This document shows positions 1-5,749 of a DNA stretch of 11,494 nt, piece by piece (within the stretch, counting starts at the first letter, position 1; each line of letters starts with the position of its first letter). Source of the stretch: Clostridiales bacterium (GTDB taxonomy: Bacteria; Bacillota; Clostridia; Christensenellales; UBA1242); the NCBI GenBank assembly GCA_918241715.1, contig CAKJYB010000048.1:1-11494 (forward strand). Direction: 5' to 3'. The translations under genes were made by a program, and so were the position numbers. Under the pieces are notes generated by a model. That model was not told where the DNA came from. It saw only the letters and a list, made by a program, of their open reading frames with translations, and did no database searches.

Positions 1-132
1 ATCATAAGCCATTCCAGCATAAACCATTTCATTGTAAATGCTATCAAATAGTGATTTTGGAATCTCTAAGCTGTCAATGTCCCACACTTTTCCGTTTACT
101 TTGATTTGGATTTTATTTGGTTTTGTCATCAT
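1..132 (-). CDS. Hypothetical protein, N-terminal 44 residues only (runs off the left edge)
   Basis: The reading frame stays open from an ATG at 132 to the window edge. It begins MMTKPNKIQIKVNGKVWDID and continues without a stop for 44 codons. The start is chosen because a near-perfect Shine-Dalgarno (GGAGGTG, 147-141) lies 8 bases before the first ATG; a second ATG directly follows it. A perfect sigma-A promoter lies about 28 bases further upstream, so this is a real, separately transcribed gene. The visible part is hydrophilic, with no signal peptide or membrane segment and no motif I recognise. The function is unknown. The strong promoter and ribosome binding site suggest high potential expression unless it is repressed. 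Confidence 0.75.
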   Translation of the reverse strand, partial: MMTKPNKIQIKVNGKVWDIDSLEIPKSLFDSIYNEMVYAGMAYD

Positions 133-166
133 TTCTAAAACACCTCCGTTTTGTTTTGTTGACAAC

Positions 167-195
167 ATTATACCCCTTTTTCAAGGGGGTGTCAA
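167..195 (-). promoter_or_regulatory. Consensus sigma-A promoter with palindrome in its spacer
   Basis: Read on the minus strand, TTGACA (195-190) is followed by a 17-base spacer and TATAAT (172-167), an exact match to the vegetative consensus. The predicted transcription start is near 160, giving a short leader before the ATG at 132. The spacer contains CCCCTT-GAAA-AAGGGG (188-173), a perfect 6-bp inverted repeat. These runs of G and C stand out in AT-rich surroundings and could be an operator. Confidence 0.85.
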
Positions 196-248
196 TACCA
201 TTTTTTAAAAAAATGTGCGTTTTCGCTAGGTTTTGTCAGCCAAAAACC

Positions 249-277
249 AAAAAATTGATTACGAATTCAATTTTTTT
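249..277. terminator. Possible weak AT-rich terminator after the HD-domain gene
   Basis: AAAAAATTGA (249-258) and TCAATTTTTT (267-276) form a 10-bp stem around an 8-base loop. It has a poly-A flank on one side and poly-T on the other, so it could work in either direction. The stem has one G-C pair, so it is much weaker than the other terminators here. It lies about 55 bases past the stop of the HD gene (331), where the comEC-holA-HD operon should end. The rest of 200-330 is T-rich on the plus strand, with no gene visible. Confidence 0.35.
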
Positions 278-330
278 GTGCAAATTTTTTAAAATTTTTT
301 TTGTTTTTTTTGAAAAAAGTGCTCTTTTTG

Positions 331-936
331 CTAGTTTTCTATCGTTTTTTCATCCAAATATGACGCCATGTAGTCTGCCAAATGAAGTAAAAATGCAATT
401 GGGTATCTGGAGAATACGTTTTTCAAAATTGAAGAGTTGTTTTTGGCTCTTTCGTCAAAAGCTCCCATATGCCAGTTTATTGCCATGGCTTCTTCTCTTG
501 TAAGACGCATAAAGCCAGAAATCATATACACAGACTTTTCTCCGTGCCCGTATGGCAAGGTGTCGTCAACCTTGTAGTATGGTCTTTGCACCCATTCTCC
601 ATCAACTTTGACGTTTCTCATTTCCACGCTGTAGAAGTTTGTCTTGCAAATATCATGCAAAAGCCCCATGATTGCCACGCTTTCTGGAGAAATCTTCTCT
701 TGCCAATTGTCCCCATACTCTTGTTTTATGAGAACAAGCAGTCTTTTATACACATTTATACTATGTTGACAAAGTCCACCTTCAAAGTTTGAATGAAATT
801 TTGAAGATGCTGGAGCAACAAAGAAATCCGTCTTTTCAAGATAGTTCAACAGCTCTTCTGCGCCATCTCTTTCTATGTTGTCATAATATATCTCCAAAAA
901 TTCTTGTTTTACTTCTTCCAAATTTAATTCTTCCAT
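331..936 (-). CDS. HD-domain metal-dependent phosphohydrolase
   Basis: This 201-residue cytosolic protein has an HD-superfamily pattern: H58 (in CQHSINVY), the H94-D95 doublet (GLLHDICK), H131 (YGHGEKS), H156 (INWHMGAF) and D188 (LHLADYM). Six such ligands in this order are what dinuclear-metal HD enzymes use, and the spacing resembles the HD half of YhaM-type 3'-5' exoribonucleases. There is no OB-fold or other nucleic-acid-binding domain, so the substrate (nucleotide, oligonucleotide or phosphoester) cannot be stated. The ATG at 936 follows a clear AGGAG site with normal spacing. The gene starts 20 bases after the holA stop and is probably the last gene of the comEC-holA operon. In many Bacillota, rpsT rather than an HD protein neighbours holA. 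The HD assignment is secure; the precise role is unknown. Confidence 0.85.
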   Translation of the reverse strand: MEELNLEEVKQEFLEIYYDNIERDGAEELLNYLEKTDFFVAPASSKFHSNFEGGLCQHSINVYKRLLVLIKQEYGDNWQEKISPESVAIMGLLHDICKTNFYSVEMRNVKVDGEWVQRPYYKVDDTLPYGHGEKSVYMISGFMRLTREEAMAINWHMGAFDERAKNNSSILKNVFSRYPIAFLLHLADYMASYLDEKTIEN

Positions 937-956
937 TGTTTTCTCCTATATATATT

Positions 957-1889
957 TTAACAATACAAAATCCCAAACACCAAATAATACAAGGCATTTT
1001 CTGTCTGCATCTGTCCGTTTTTGATGTAGAAGTCCACATCGTTGAGCATTTCGTAGATGTTTTTAAGTTGAAGTTTGTTGAAGTTTCTGGAAAGCTCTCT
1101 TGCTTTTGTTATGGCGTACTCCTTGACGCCAAGGCTGTCAGAAAGCTCTTTGTCCGTCATGTCGGAAATCGCCACAAAAAACAATCTTCTAAAGTGGTTT
1201 AGCACCAAATTGAATGTTGTGGTGTCCTTTTTCATAAGGTTTAAAATCTCAATTGCCCTGTTGGAGTTTTTCTTTGAAAGCGCATCTGTAAGTTCAAAGA
1301 CATTAAACTCTTCTTCTTTGCACACAATGTTGTCTATCGTCTTTTCGTCAATCTGGTCATCATCACAGGCAGAAAGTTTTTCTAATTCGTTTTTTATCAG
1401 AGAATAATAGTTGCAACACGATTCTATAAGTTGTTGGCACGCATCGTTTGTGATGGACTTTCCCCTTTCGTTTAATTCTGCAACAATCAAGTCTTTGAGT
1501 GATTTGTCGTCAAGCCTTTTTGCTGACACCTTTTCGCTTATGATAAAGTCAAACTTATTCCAAAAGTCAAAAATGACCAAAATGGTGCTTTCTACCGGAT
1601 TTTTCAGATATGCGTTGAGTTTGTCTTTGAAAGACTTTTCAAACTTTGAAATGTTTTTCAAAAGCACAATCTTTGTGTCGCTTCCCATAGGCAAAGTTTC
1701 GCAGGTATTTATCACGGCGTCGCCATTGAAGCTGTCGTCGTCAAAAATGATAAAGTTAAATTCTTCAAGTTGAAGATTTGCCTTGTTTTTGATAAGTTCC
1801 AACGCTTTGTCATAAAGCAAAACGTCCTCGCCCTGCACCAAATAGCACCTTTCAATCTTTTTGTTTAATCTTGCTCTTAATGTTTTCAA
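957..1889 (-). CDS. holA: DNA polymerase III subunit delta (clamp loader)
   Basis: This is the delta subunit of the replicative clamp loader, which opens the beta sliding clamp during loading onto DNA. The N-terminal YLVQGEDVLLYDKAL segment matches the family opening, followed by the FIIFDDDSFNG and KIVLLKNISKF strands of the AAA+-like fold. The C-terminal half carries the helical collar region, with FNVFELTDALSKKNSNRAIEILN and NLVLNHFRRLF-type motifs. As in other delta subunits, no functional Walker A is seen. Length (310 residues) is slightly short of the usual 330-340. The frame opens at a TTG at 1904, but I prefer the TTG at 1889. It overlaps the comEC TGA stop as TTGA and sits 6 bases after GGGGGTG (1902-1896), which can pair fully with anti-SD using one G-U wobble. 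This implies translational coupling to comEC, its classical neighbour. Confidence 0.93.
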   Translation of the reverse strand: MKTLRARLNKKIERCYLVQGEDVLLYDKALELIKNKANLQLEEFNFIIFDDDSFNGDAVINTCETLPMGSDTKIVLLKNISKFEKSFKDKLNAYLKNPVESTILVIFDFWNKFDFIISEKVSAKRLDDKSLKDLIVAELNERGKSITNDACQQLIESCCNYYSLIKNELEKLSACDDDQIDEKTIDNIVCKEEEFNVFELTDALSKKNSNRAIEILNLMKKDTTTFNLVLNHFRRLFFVAISDMTDKELSDSLGVKEYAITKARELSRNFNKLQLKNIYEMLNDVDFYIKNGQMQTENALYYLVFGILYC

Positions 1890-4000
1890 TCTAAGCACCC
1901 CCAAATATATTTGTTGCCGTAAATCCTATAGGCAAAATTTCCATCTTTTAAATAACTGCAATTTGTGTGTTCGTTTTGATAATAGCCTATCACGCTTCCT
2001 GCTTTTGTAAAATCTTTTGCAATCTTATAATTCGTGCCAACCACAACAAAATTATACTTCTGTGTTGCAACATCTTCAATGTCGGTTGATGTTGCATTGT
2101 TTTTTGCCACAAACACTTTTGTATTATCAAACTGCACTTCAACCCCAATCAACTTGCCATAGTGTGATACATACTTATACATAAATCCGTCAAGTTGATA
2201 TTGTGTGTCAACGCTTTGGCAGACGTCATCTTCGGTGCAGGCCTCTGAATCCGTCTTTATGCAAAGTGGAATGTTTGTGTTGTAGATGTTTTTGGTGTTG
2301 ATTTTTTGATAATTTAAACAAACAAGTGCCGAAACCTTTGCCACGTTGTTTGCCATCAAAACGCCATTTGTAAACGCCCCTTCACTAGTATCTATTATAA
2401 CACTTTTTTTGCTGTTGTTTGTCAACAAAATTGTAGGTATATAGCCATTATAGCACACAGCAACCGAAGCCTGAGCCGGCAAATTGGTCAAATTTAGTCC
2501 AAATAGTGCAGAACTGATGGCAATCATAACCCCACAACAGACAAGTTTTATCTTTCTTTTTGCCATAAAGAATTTGCTTATTGCAAACAACAAAACGAAA
2601 AATGCAACCGACACATAAATTGAAATCGGTTTAAGATTGATTGTCAAGGCAGAGACAGACATCAGTTTTGCAATCTCATAAACAAGCCCAAATCCCCACC
2701 CACAAAACGTGAGCATAAACTTGAGAAATGGCATGATAAGACAAAACAGCATAGACACAAACAAGAGTGGATAAAGCACGGAGAATATTGGAACAACAAT
2801 AAGGTTTGTAAACACCGACAGAAAATTGATCTTTCCAGAAATTGCTGAAACAAACGGCAAAATTCCAATCTGTGCGCTGATGGTAATGGCAAGGCCATCT
2901 GCAAAATATCTGTTCATAATTTTTGCAAACAGACGTGAAAGTTGTGGCATTATTGCAAAAATTCCAAAAACGGAGCCAAAACTCATCAAAAACCCAACGT
3001 CATGGGCAGAAAGTGGAGATGCACACAAAATCAAAAGCCCGGCAAATCCCAAGGCATTTAGTCTGTCATAAAACTTTCCAAACATTTGTGCATAAACAAG
3101 TACCAGACCCATTATTCCGGCTCTCAAAACGGCAGGCGTAAACCCACAAAGATAGGAATAAAAACCGACAAAGACAAGGTTAATCAAAAAGTTGATCCAG
3201 CCCTTGACTTTACATTTTTTCAAAACAAATCCCAACAGCGCAATCAAAAAACTGATATGTAGGCCAGAAATCGTCAAAATATGCACTATTCCGGCCGTTT
3301 TATATGTGCTTGCAACTTCTCCGTCGATTTCGTTTTTATCTCCAAACAAAACGGCATATGCAACGGCACCATTTTCTTTGCCCATTGAGTCGAAAAGAAG
3401 CCTTTTGGCTTTCATTCTGACCCTTTCTGCAAAAACACTCTTTGTCCCTGTTATTGCAATTTCACTTTCTTTTAACGCTGTTGTATAGGCAATTCTTTTT
3501 CTATAACACGTGCTGTTGAAAGACCCAAGTTCAAATGCCTTGACCTTTTTGACCTGTCCGTTAAACTTTACCAAATCACCAATTGCCAAAGTTCCACTTT
3601 CAACATTGTAATAAAGCCTTATGTTTTTCTCTCTTTTTCCGTCAATTCTTACGCCTTTAAGCGTTACAACTCCCCTTCCGTTGTCTGTTGTCAAGTCGTC
3701 AGAAACACGACCTGTTATTTGCACGCTGGAGCCGTATTCTCTTCCTTCAAAAGTGGCAAGTCCAACAAAATACCACCCCATTCCAAACGCAAAAAAGCAG
3801 ACAATCACAATTATTGGCACAACTTTCTTTTTGACAAGAAGAAAAATTGTCGTCCCAAAAACAACAACAAAATCTAACACTATGTAAACTATTTTTCCGG
3901 AAAAAACAAACCTTGTTGTAAGCAAGGCAAAAAGCATGGCAATAAAGCCATAGAAAAGTGGTCTAAAGTGAACTAGTTTGTGCTCTTTTTCTTCATTCAT
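1886..4000 (-). CDS. comEC: ComEC/Rec2 DNA-uptake channel with degenerate C-terminal metallo-beta-lactamase-like domain
   Basis: This 704-residue polytopic membrane protein is related to the channel that carries single-stranded DNA into the cell in natural transformation. In order (numbered from a TTG at 4003, one codon earlier) it has N-terminal membrane helices (about 15-80), an OB-fold-like DUF4131 region (about 90-180), and the competence domain with diagnostic YAVLFGDKNEI and HILTISGLHISFL (218-253). More helices run to about 505, then a soluble tail to 705. The tail aligns by pattern with the metallo-beta-lactamase domain of other ComEC proteins (IIDTSEG, then SALVCLNYQKINTKN where LTHPHADHxGG is expected), but has no HxHxDH motif. 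ATG at 4000 is preferred over TTG at 4003; neither has a Shine-Dalgarno. The gene lies 51 bases below the YolD-like gene and overlaps holA. Family is certain; competence activity is not shown. Confidence 0.93.
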   Translation of the reverse strand: MNEEKEHKLVHFRPLFYGFIAMLFALLTTRFVFSGKIVYIVLDFVVVFGTTIFLLVKKKVVPIIVIVCFFAFGMGWYFVGLATFEGREYGSSVQITGRVSDDLTTDNGRGVVTLKGVRIDGKREKNIRLYYNVESGTLAIGDLVKFNGQVKKVKAFELGSFNSTCYRKRIAYTTALKESEIAITGTKSVFAERVRMKAKRLLFDSMGKENGAVAYAVLFGDKNEIDGEVASTYKTAGIVHILTISGLHISFLIALLGFVLKKCKVKGWINFLINLVFVGFYSYLCGFTPAVLRAGIMGLVLVYAQMFGKFYDRLNALGFAGLLILCASPLSAHDVGFLMSFGSVFGIFAIMPQLSRLFAKIMNRYFADGLAITISAQIGILPFVSAISGKINFLSVFTNLIVVPIFSVLYPLLFVSMLFCLIMPFLKFMLTFCGWGFGLVYEIAKLMSVSALTINLKPISIYVSVAFFVLLFAISKFFMAKRKIKLVCCGVMIAISSALFGLNLTNLPAQASVAVCYNGYIPTILLTNNSKKSVIIDTSEGAFTNGVLMANNVAKVSALVCLNYQKINTKNIYNTNIPLCIKTDSEACTEDDVCQSVDTQYQLDGFMYKYVSHYGKLIGVEVQFDNTKVFVAKNNATSTDIEDVATQKYNFVVVGTNYKIAKDFTKAGSVIGYYQNEHTNCSYLKDGNFAYRIYGNKYIWGCLD
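1896..1902 (-). promoter_or_regulatory. Ribosome binding site deciding the holA TTG start
   Basis: GGGGGTG, inside the last codons of comEC, resembles GGAGGTG with one A-to-G change that still permits a G-U pair. It lies 6 bases before TTG at 1889 and only 0 to 2 bases from the alternative starts at 1904 and 1898, so it supports only the TTG at 1889. Confidence 0.6.
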
Positions 4001-4007
4001 CAATAAA

Positions 4008-4037
4008 AGAATATCACAAACAAATGTTCGTTTGCAA
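4008..4037 (-). promoter_or_regulatory. Candidate comEC promoter giving a leaderless or one-base-leader mRNA
   Basis: On the minus strand, TTGCAA (4037-4032) is followed by an 18-base spacer and TATTCT (4013-4008). The -10 is preceded by TGTG plus one base (4018-4014), matching the TRTGn element of Gram-positive sigma-A promoters. The expected start, seven bases past the -10, is about 4001, next to the ATG at 4000. This would explain the absence of a Shine-Dalgarno. Read-through from the polymerase operon remains possible. Confidence 0.5.
4017..4034. promoter_or_regulatory. LexA/DinR-like palindrome in the comEC promoter
   Basis: The plus strand reads CAAACAAATGTTCG (4017-4030), matching 13 of 14 positions of the Bacillus-type SOS box CGAAC-RNRY-GTTCG. 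The mismatch is the second base. The wider 18-bp block 4017-4034 is itself an imperfect inverted repeat (CAAAC...GTTTG). It lies entirely between the -35 and -10 with no hexamer overlap, touching only the TRTG element, which is where a repressor would block RNA polymerase. No lexA gene is in the window, so the assignment is only by pattern. Confidence 0.4.
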
Positions 4038-4051
4038 GAATAACAAAAGAT

Positions 4052-4408
4052 TTATTTCTTTCTTACTTCTATATCTAATATATCGTCCAGCAAAATCTTT
4101 TTTCTTTCGATTTCAACCTTGTTTTCGTCAACAAGAAGTTTCAGCGCTCCAACAATCTTTTTGTTGTGTCCGTCTTCAAAATATGTCAAAACCACTTCGT
4201 CCCCTTTTTCAAGGTTTATAAGGGTTTTTGAAAGTTCCGTTGCTTTCTCTTCACTAAGTTCTCCCTTGACGATTCTTTCGTGCTGATATTCCTTAAGTTT
4301 AAGTGCTTCTCTCAAGCCCTTTAAAGCATCAAATGGAGCAAACTGCTTTGCCCTTTCTGCTCTTGGCATTTTAGTTCTCTCCACTCTTGTGTCCCCCAAT
4401 TGTTTCAT
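4052..4408 (-). CDS. YolD-like protein, partner of the Y-family polymerase
   Basis: This small soluble protein of 118 residues contains the YolD-like signature MPRAERAKQFAPFDALKGL (14-32), followed by a charged helical middle and a beta-rich C-terminus (LEKGDEVVLTYFEDG onward). YolD-like proteins occur next to UvrX-type Y-family polymerases in Bacillota. They are thought to be functional counterparts of UmuD, though their mechanism is little characterised. The gene directly follows the polymerase and should be translated with it. The start is ambiguous. ATG 4408 overlaps the polymerase by 38 bases and has only a weak purine stretch upstream. ATG 4369 (105 residues, starting exactly at MPRAERAK) lies one base after the polymerase TAA and has a good GGAGAG site (4382-4377) seven bases before it. 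The shorter form may be the true one. Confidence 0.85.
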   Translation of the reverse strand: MKQLGDTRVERTKMPRAERAKQFAPFDALKGLREALKLKEYQHERIVKGELSEEKATELSKTLINLEKGDEVVLTYFEDGHNKKIVGALKLLVDENKVEIERKKILLDDILDIEVRKK

Positions 4409-5675
4409 TTCTTTCTCTCTGCGTTGCCTTGTCTTTTAAGTCAAGCCCTTTTAGCACAGAGTTCTTTCCAAATCTGTTTTGAAGTTTCAGCACGCTTTCC
4501 ACCAATTTTTTCTCTTTCTTTATCTTTTCCAAATCGGTGAGCAAATCGTATCTTTCATGGTCTTGTGGCATAAGGTTGTCAAAGTCAAAACCCAGTCTTC
4601 TTATCGGTCTGGACTTGTCGACAACTTGATCGAAGAGTTTCTCAACATATTCTCCAATAATCGAAAACAGATTTGTGGCAACATTCATTCGTGCCGTGCC
4701 TTTGCTTCCGGTCTTTCTTGGGTTGAAATAGTCAAAATTTCCATCGTATTTGACATCTCCATAACCGACAAAAATATGCAGAAGTTCGGTTACATACCCC
4801 TGTCTGTAAAGGTCATAACACCCATTTTGCACCATTTCATTCAAAACAAGTTTTGCTTCTTCAAATGTATAGTCAAAAGGCAAAATTTGCGATGCAGAAA
4901 TTGATTTTGATTTGCTCTTATAGTTTTTTATATCACTCATCAAGCAAGACTCTTTTCCAAAAGCATGGTCAATCAAAAGTTCGGCGTTTATTCCAAACTC
5001 ATCATACAGCAAATTTTCGTCAATTTTTGTTATGCCTTCCATATCAAAAATGCCGTATTTTTCAAGGCGTTTTGATGTTCCACTTGAAATCCCCCAAAAG
5101 TCCGTAATTGGTCTGTGATTCCAAAGCGTCTTTTTAAACTTTTCTTCGTCAAGCCAGCCAATTCTGTCCGACGCATGCTTTGCCGTTATGTCAAGGGCAA
5201 TTTTTGCCAAATACATGTTGCTTCCAATTCCGGCAGAAGATGGAAGCCCAAGTTTTGAGCCAATTTCTTCCATCAAAATTTGTGCAAATTCCTTTGCCTT
5301 GAGATTGTAAAGTTTCAAATAGTCAGTTGCATCAATAAAACACTCATCAATTGAATAGACGTGTATGTCTTCAGGGCTGATGTATTTTAGATAAATCGCA
5401 TAAATTTCTGCAGCATATTCGATGTATTTTTTCATTCTTGGTGGAGCAATAATAAAGTCAATGTCCTTTGGAATTTCAAACAAACGACATCTGTTTTTTA
5501 CGCCAAGTTTTTTAAGTGCTGGACTGACAGCAAGACAAATTGTTTTTTCTGTTCTGCTTTCGTCTGCAACAACAAGTTTTGTTGTCATGGCATTAAGTTT
5601 TCTCTCCACACATTCCACTGAAGCAAAAAACGATTTCATGTCAATAACAAAATAAACTCTCTGCCCTTTTTCCAT
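4371..5675 (-). CDS. Y-family (UvrX/DinB-like) translesion DNA polymerase
   Basis: This 434-residue error-prone polymerase should bypass DNA lesions that stop the replicative enzyme. Catalytic carboxylates are visible: D12 in FVIDMKSFFASVE (followed by the F16-F17 steric-gate position and E21) and D110-E111 in VYSIDECFID. The SSAGIGSNMYLAKIALD fingers/palm motif is at 146-162, a helix-hairpin-helix-like thumb (FWGISSGTSKRLEKYGI) near 193-209, and the little-finger domain from about 250 to 365. The end (RFGKNSVLKG, 401-410) is characteristic of the UvrX/YqjW group found with YolD-like partners, rather than chromosomal DinB. ATG 5675 follows GGAGAG (5684-5679). It has its own promoter and is insulated from the upstream ABC gene by a terminator. 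No clear SOS box was found at this promoter; only a GTTC half-site near the start codon. Such pairs are common on plasmids and phages but also chromosomal. Confidence 0.93.
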   Translation of the reverse strand: MEKGQRVYFVIDMKSFFASVECVERKLNAMTTKLVVADESRTEKTICLAVSPALKKLGVKNRCRLFEIPKDIDFIIAPPRMKKYIEYAAEIYAIYLKYISPEDIHVYSIDECFIDATDYLKLYNLKAKEFAQILMEEIGSKLGLPSSAGIGSNMYLAKIALDITAKHASDRIGWLDEEKFKKTLWNHRPITDFWGISSGTSKRLEKYGIFDMEGITKIDENLLYDEFGINAELLIDHAFGKESCLMSDIKNYKSKSKSISASQILPFDYTFEEAKLVLNEMVQNGCYDLYRQGYVTELLHIFVGYGDVKYDGNFDYFNPRKTGSKGTARMNVATNLFSIIGEYVEKLFDQVVDKSRPIRRLGFDFDNLMPQDHERYDLLTDLEKIKKEKKLVESVLKLQNRFGKNSVLKGLDLKDKATQRERNETIGGHKSGEN

Positions 5676-5690
5676 GTTCTCTCCAATGCT

Positions 5691-5721
5691 ATTATATCAC
5701 ATTGAGACAAAATAAAAACAA
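5691..5721 (-). promoter_or_regulatory. Sigma-A extended -10 promoter for the polymerase/YolD operon
   Basis: The minus strand has TATAAT (5696-5691) preceded by TGTGA (5701-5697), giving the 11-mer TGTGATATAAT. The -35 is weak: TTGTTT at 5721-5716 is 19 bases away, and GTTTTT at 5719-5714 is 17 away. The -35 region coincides with the T-tract of the preceding terminator. The predicted start is near 5684, so the leader is only about 9-10 bases and begins with the Shine-Dalgarno. Confidence 0.7.
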
Positions 5722-5743
5722 AAAAAGCATGTCAAACATGCTT
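5714..5743 (-). terminator. Intrinsic terminator of the ABC transporter gene
   Basis: On the minus strand AAGCATG (5743-5737), loop TTTGA, CATGCTT (5731-5725) forms a perfect 7-bp stem. It is followed by an uninterrupted T run to 5720 and a further T-rich tract. It begins only a few bases past the stop codon at 5750. Confidence 0.85.
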
Positions 5744-5749
5744 CCTTTG

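Noticed and set aside
201..330. Possible small RNA or small gene in the T-rich interval after the HD gene
   Set aside because: No promoter, ribosome site or stable GC-containing structure; only the weak AT stem listed as a possible terminator.
117..503. Plus-strand 128-codon open frame rich in Phe and Leu
   Set aside because: It is antisense to the HD gene and the truncated left-edge gene, and its composition is what AT-rich antisense sequence gives; no ribosome binding site or promoter.
1886..2480. Frameshift or sequencing error as explanation for the missing ComEC metal motifs
   Set aside because: The frame is continuous, strand pattern persists to the end, and it finishes precisely at the holA overlap; other frames show no HxHxDH motif.
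4034..4060. Terminator between the YolD-like gene and comEC
   Set aside because: Only a five-pair A/T stem (AAAGA/TCTTT) is present without a T run, so read-through into comEC remains likely.
4371..5675. Possibility that the polymerase/YolD pair marks a prophage or integrated plasmid
   Set aside because: No integrase, transposase, replication or structural phage gene, attachment repeat or tRNA junction is seen, and composition looks like its neighbours.
5676..5749. LexA box at the polymerase promoter
   Set aside because: Only a GTTC half-site near the start codon was found; the opposing GAAC half is absent, and the other palindrome there is the terminator stem.
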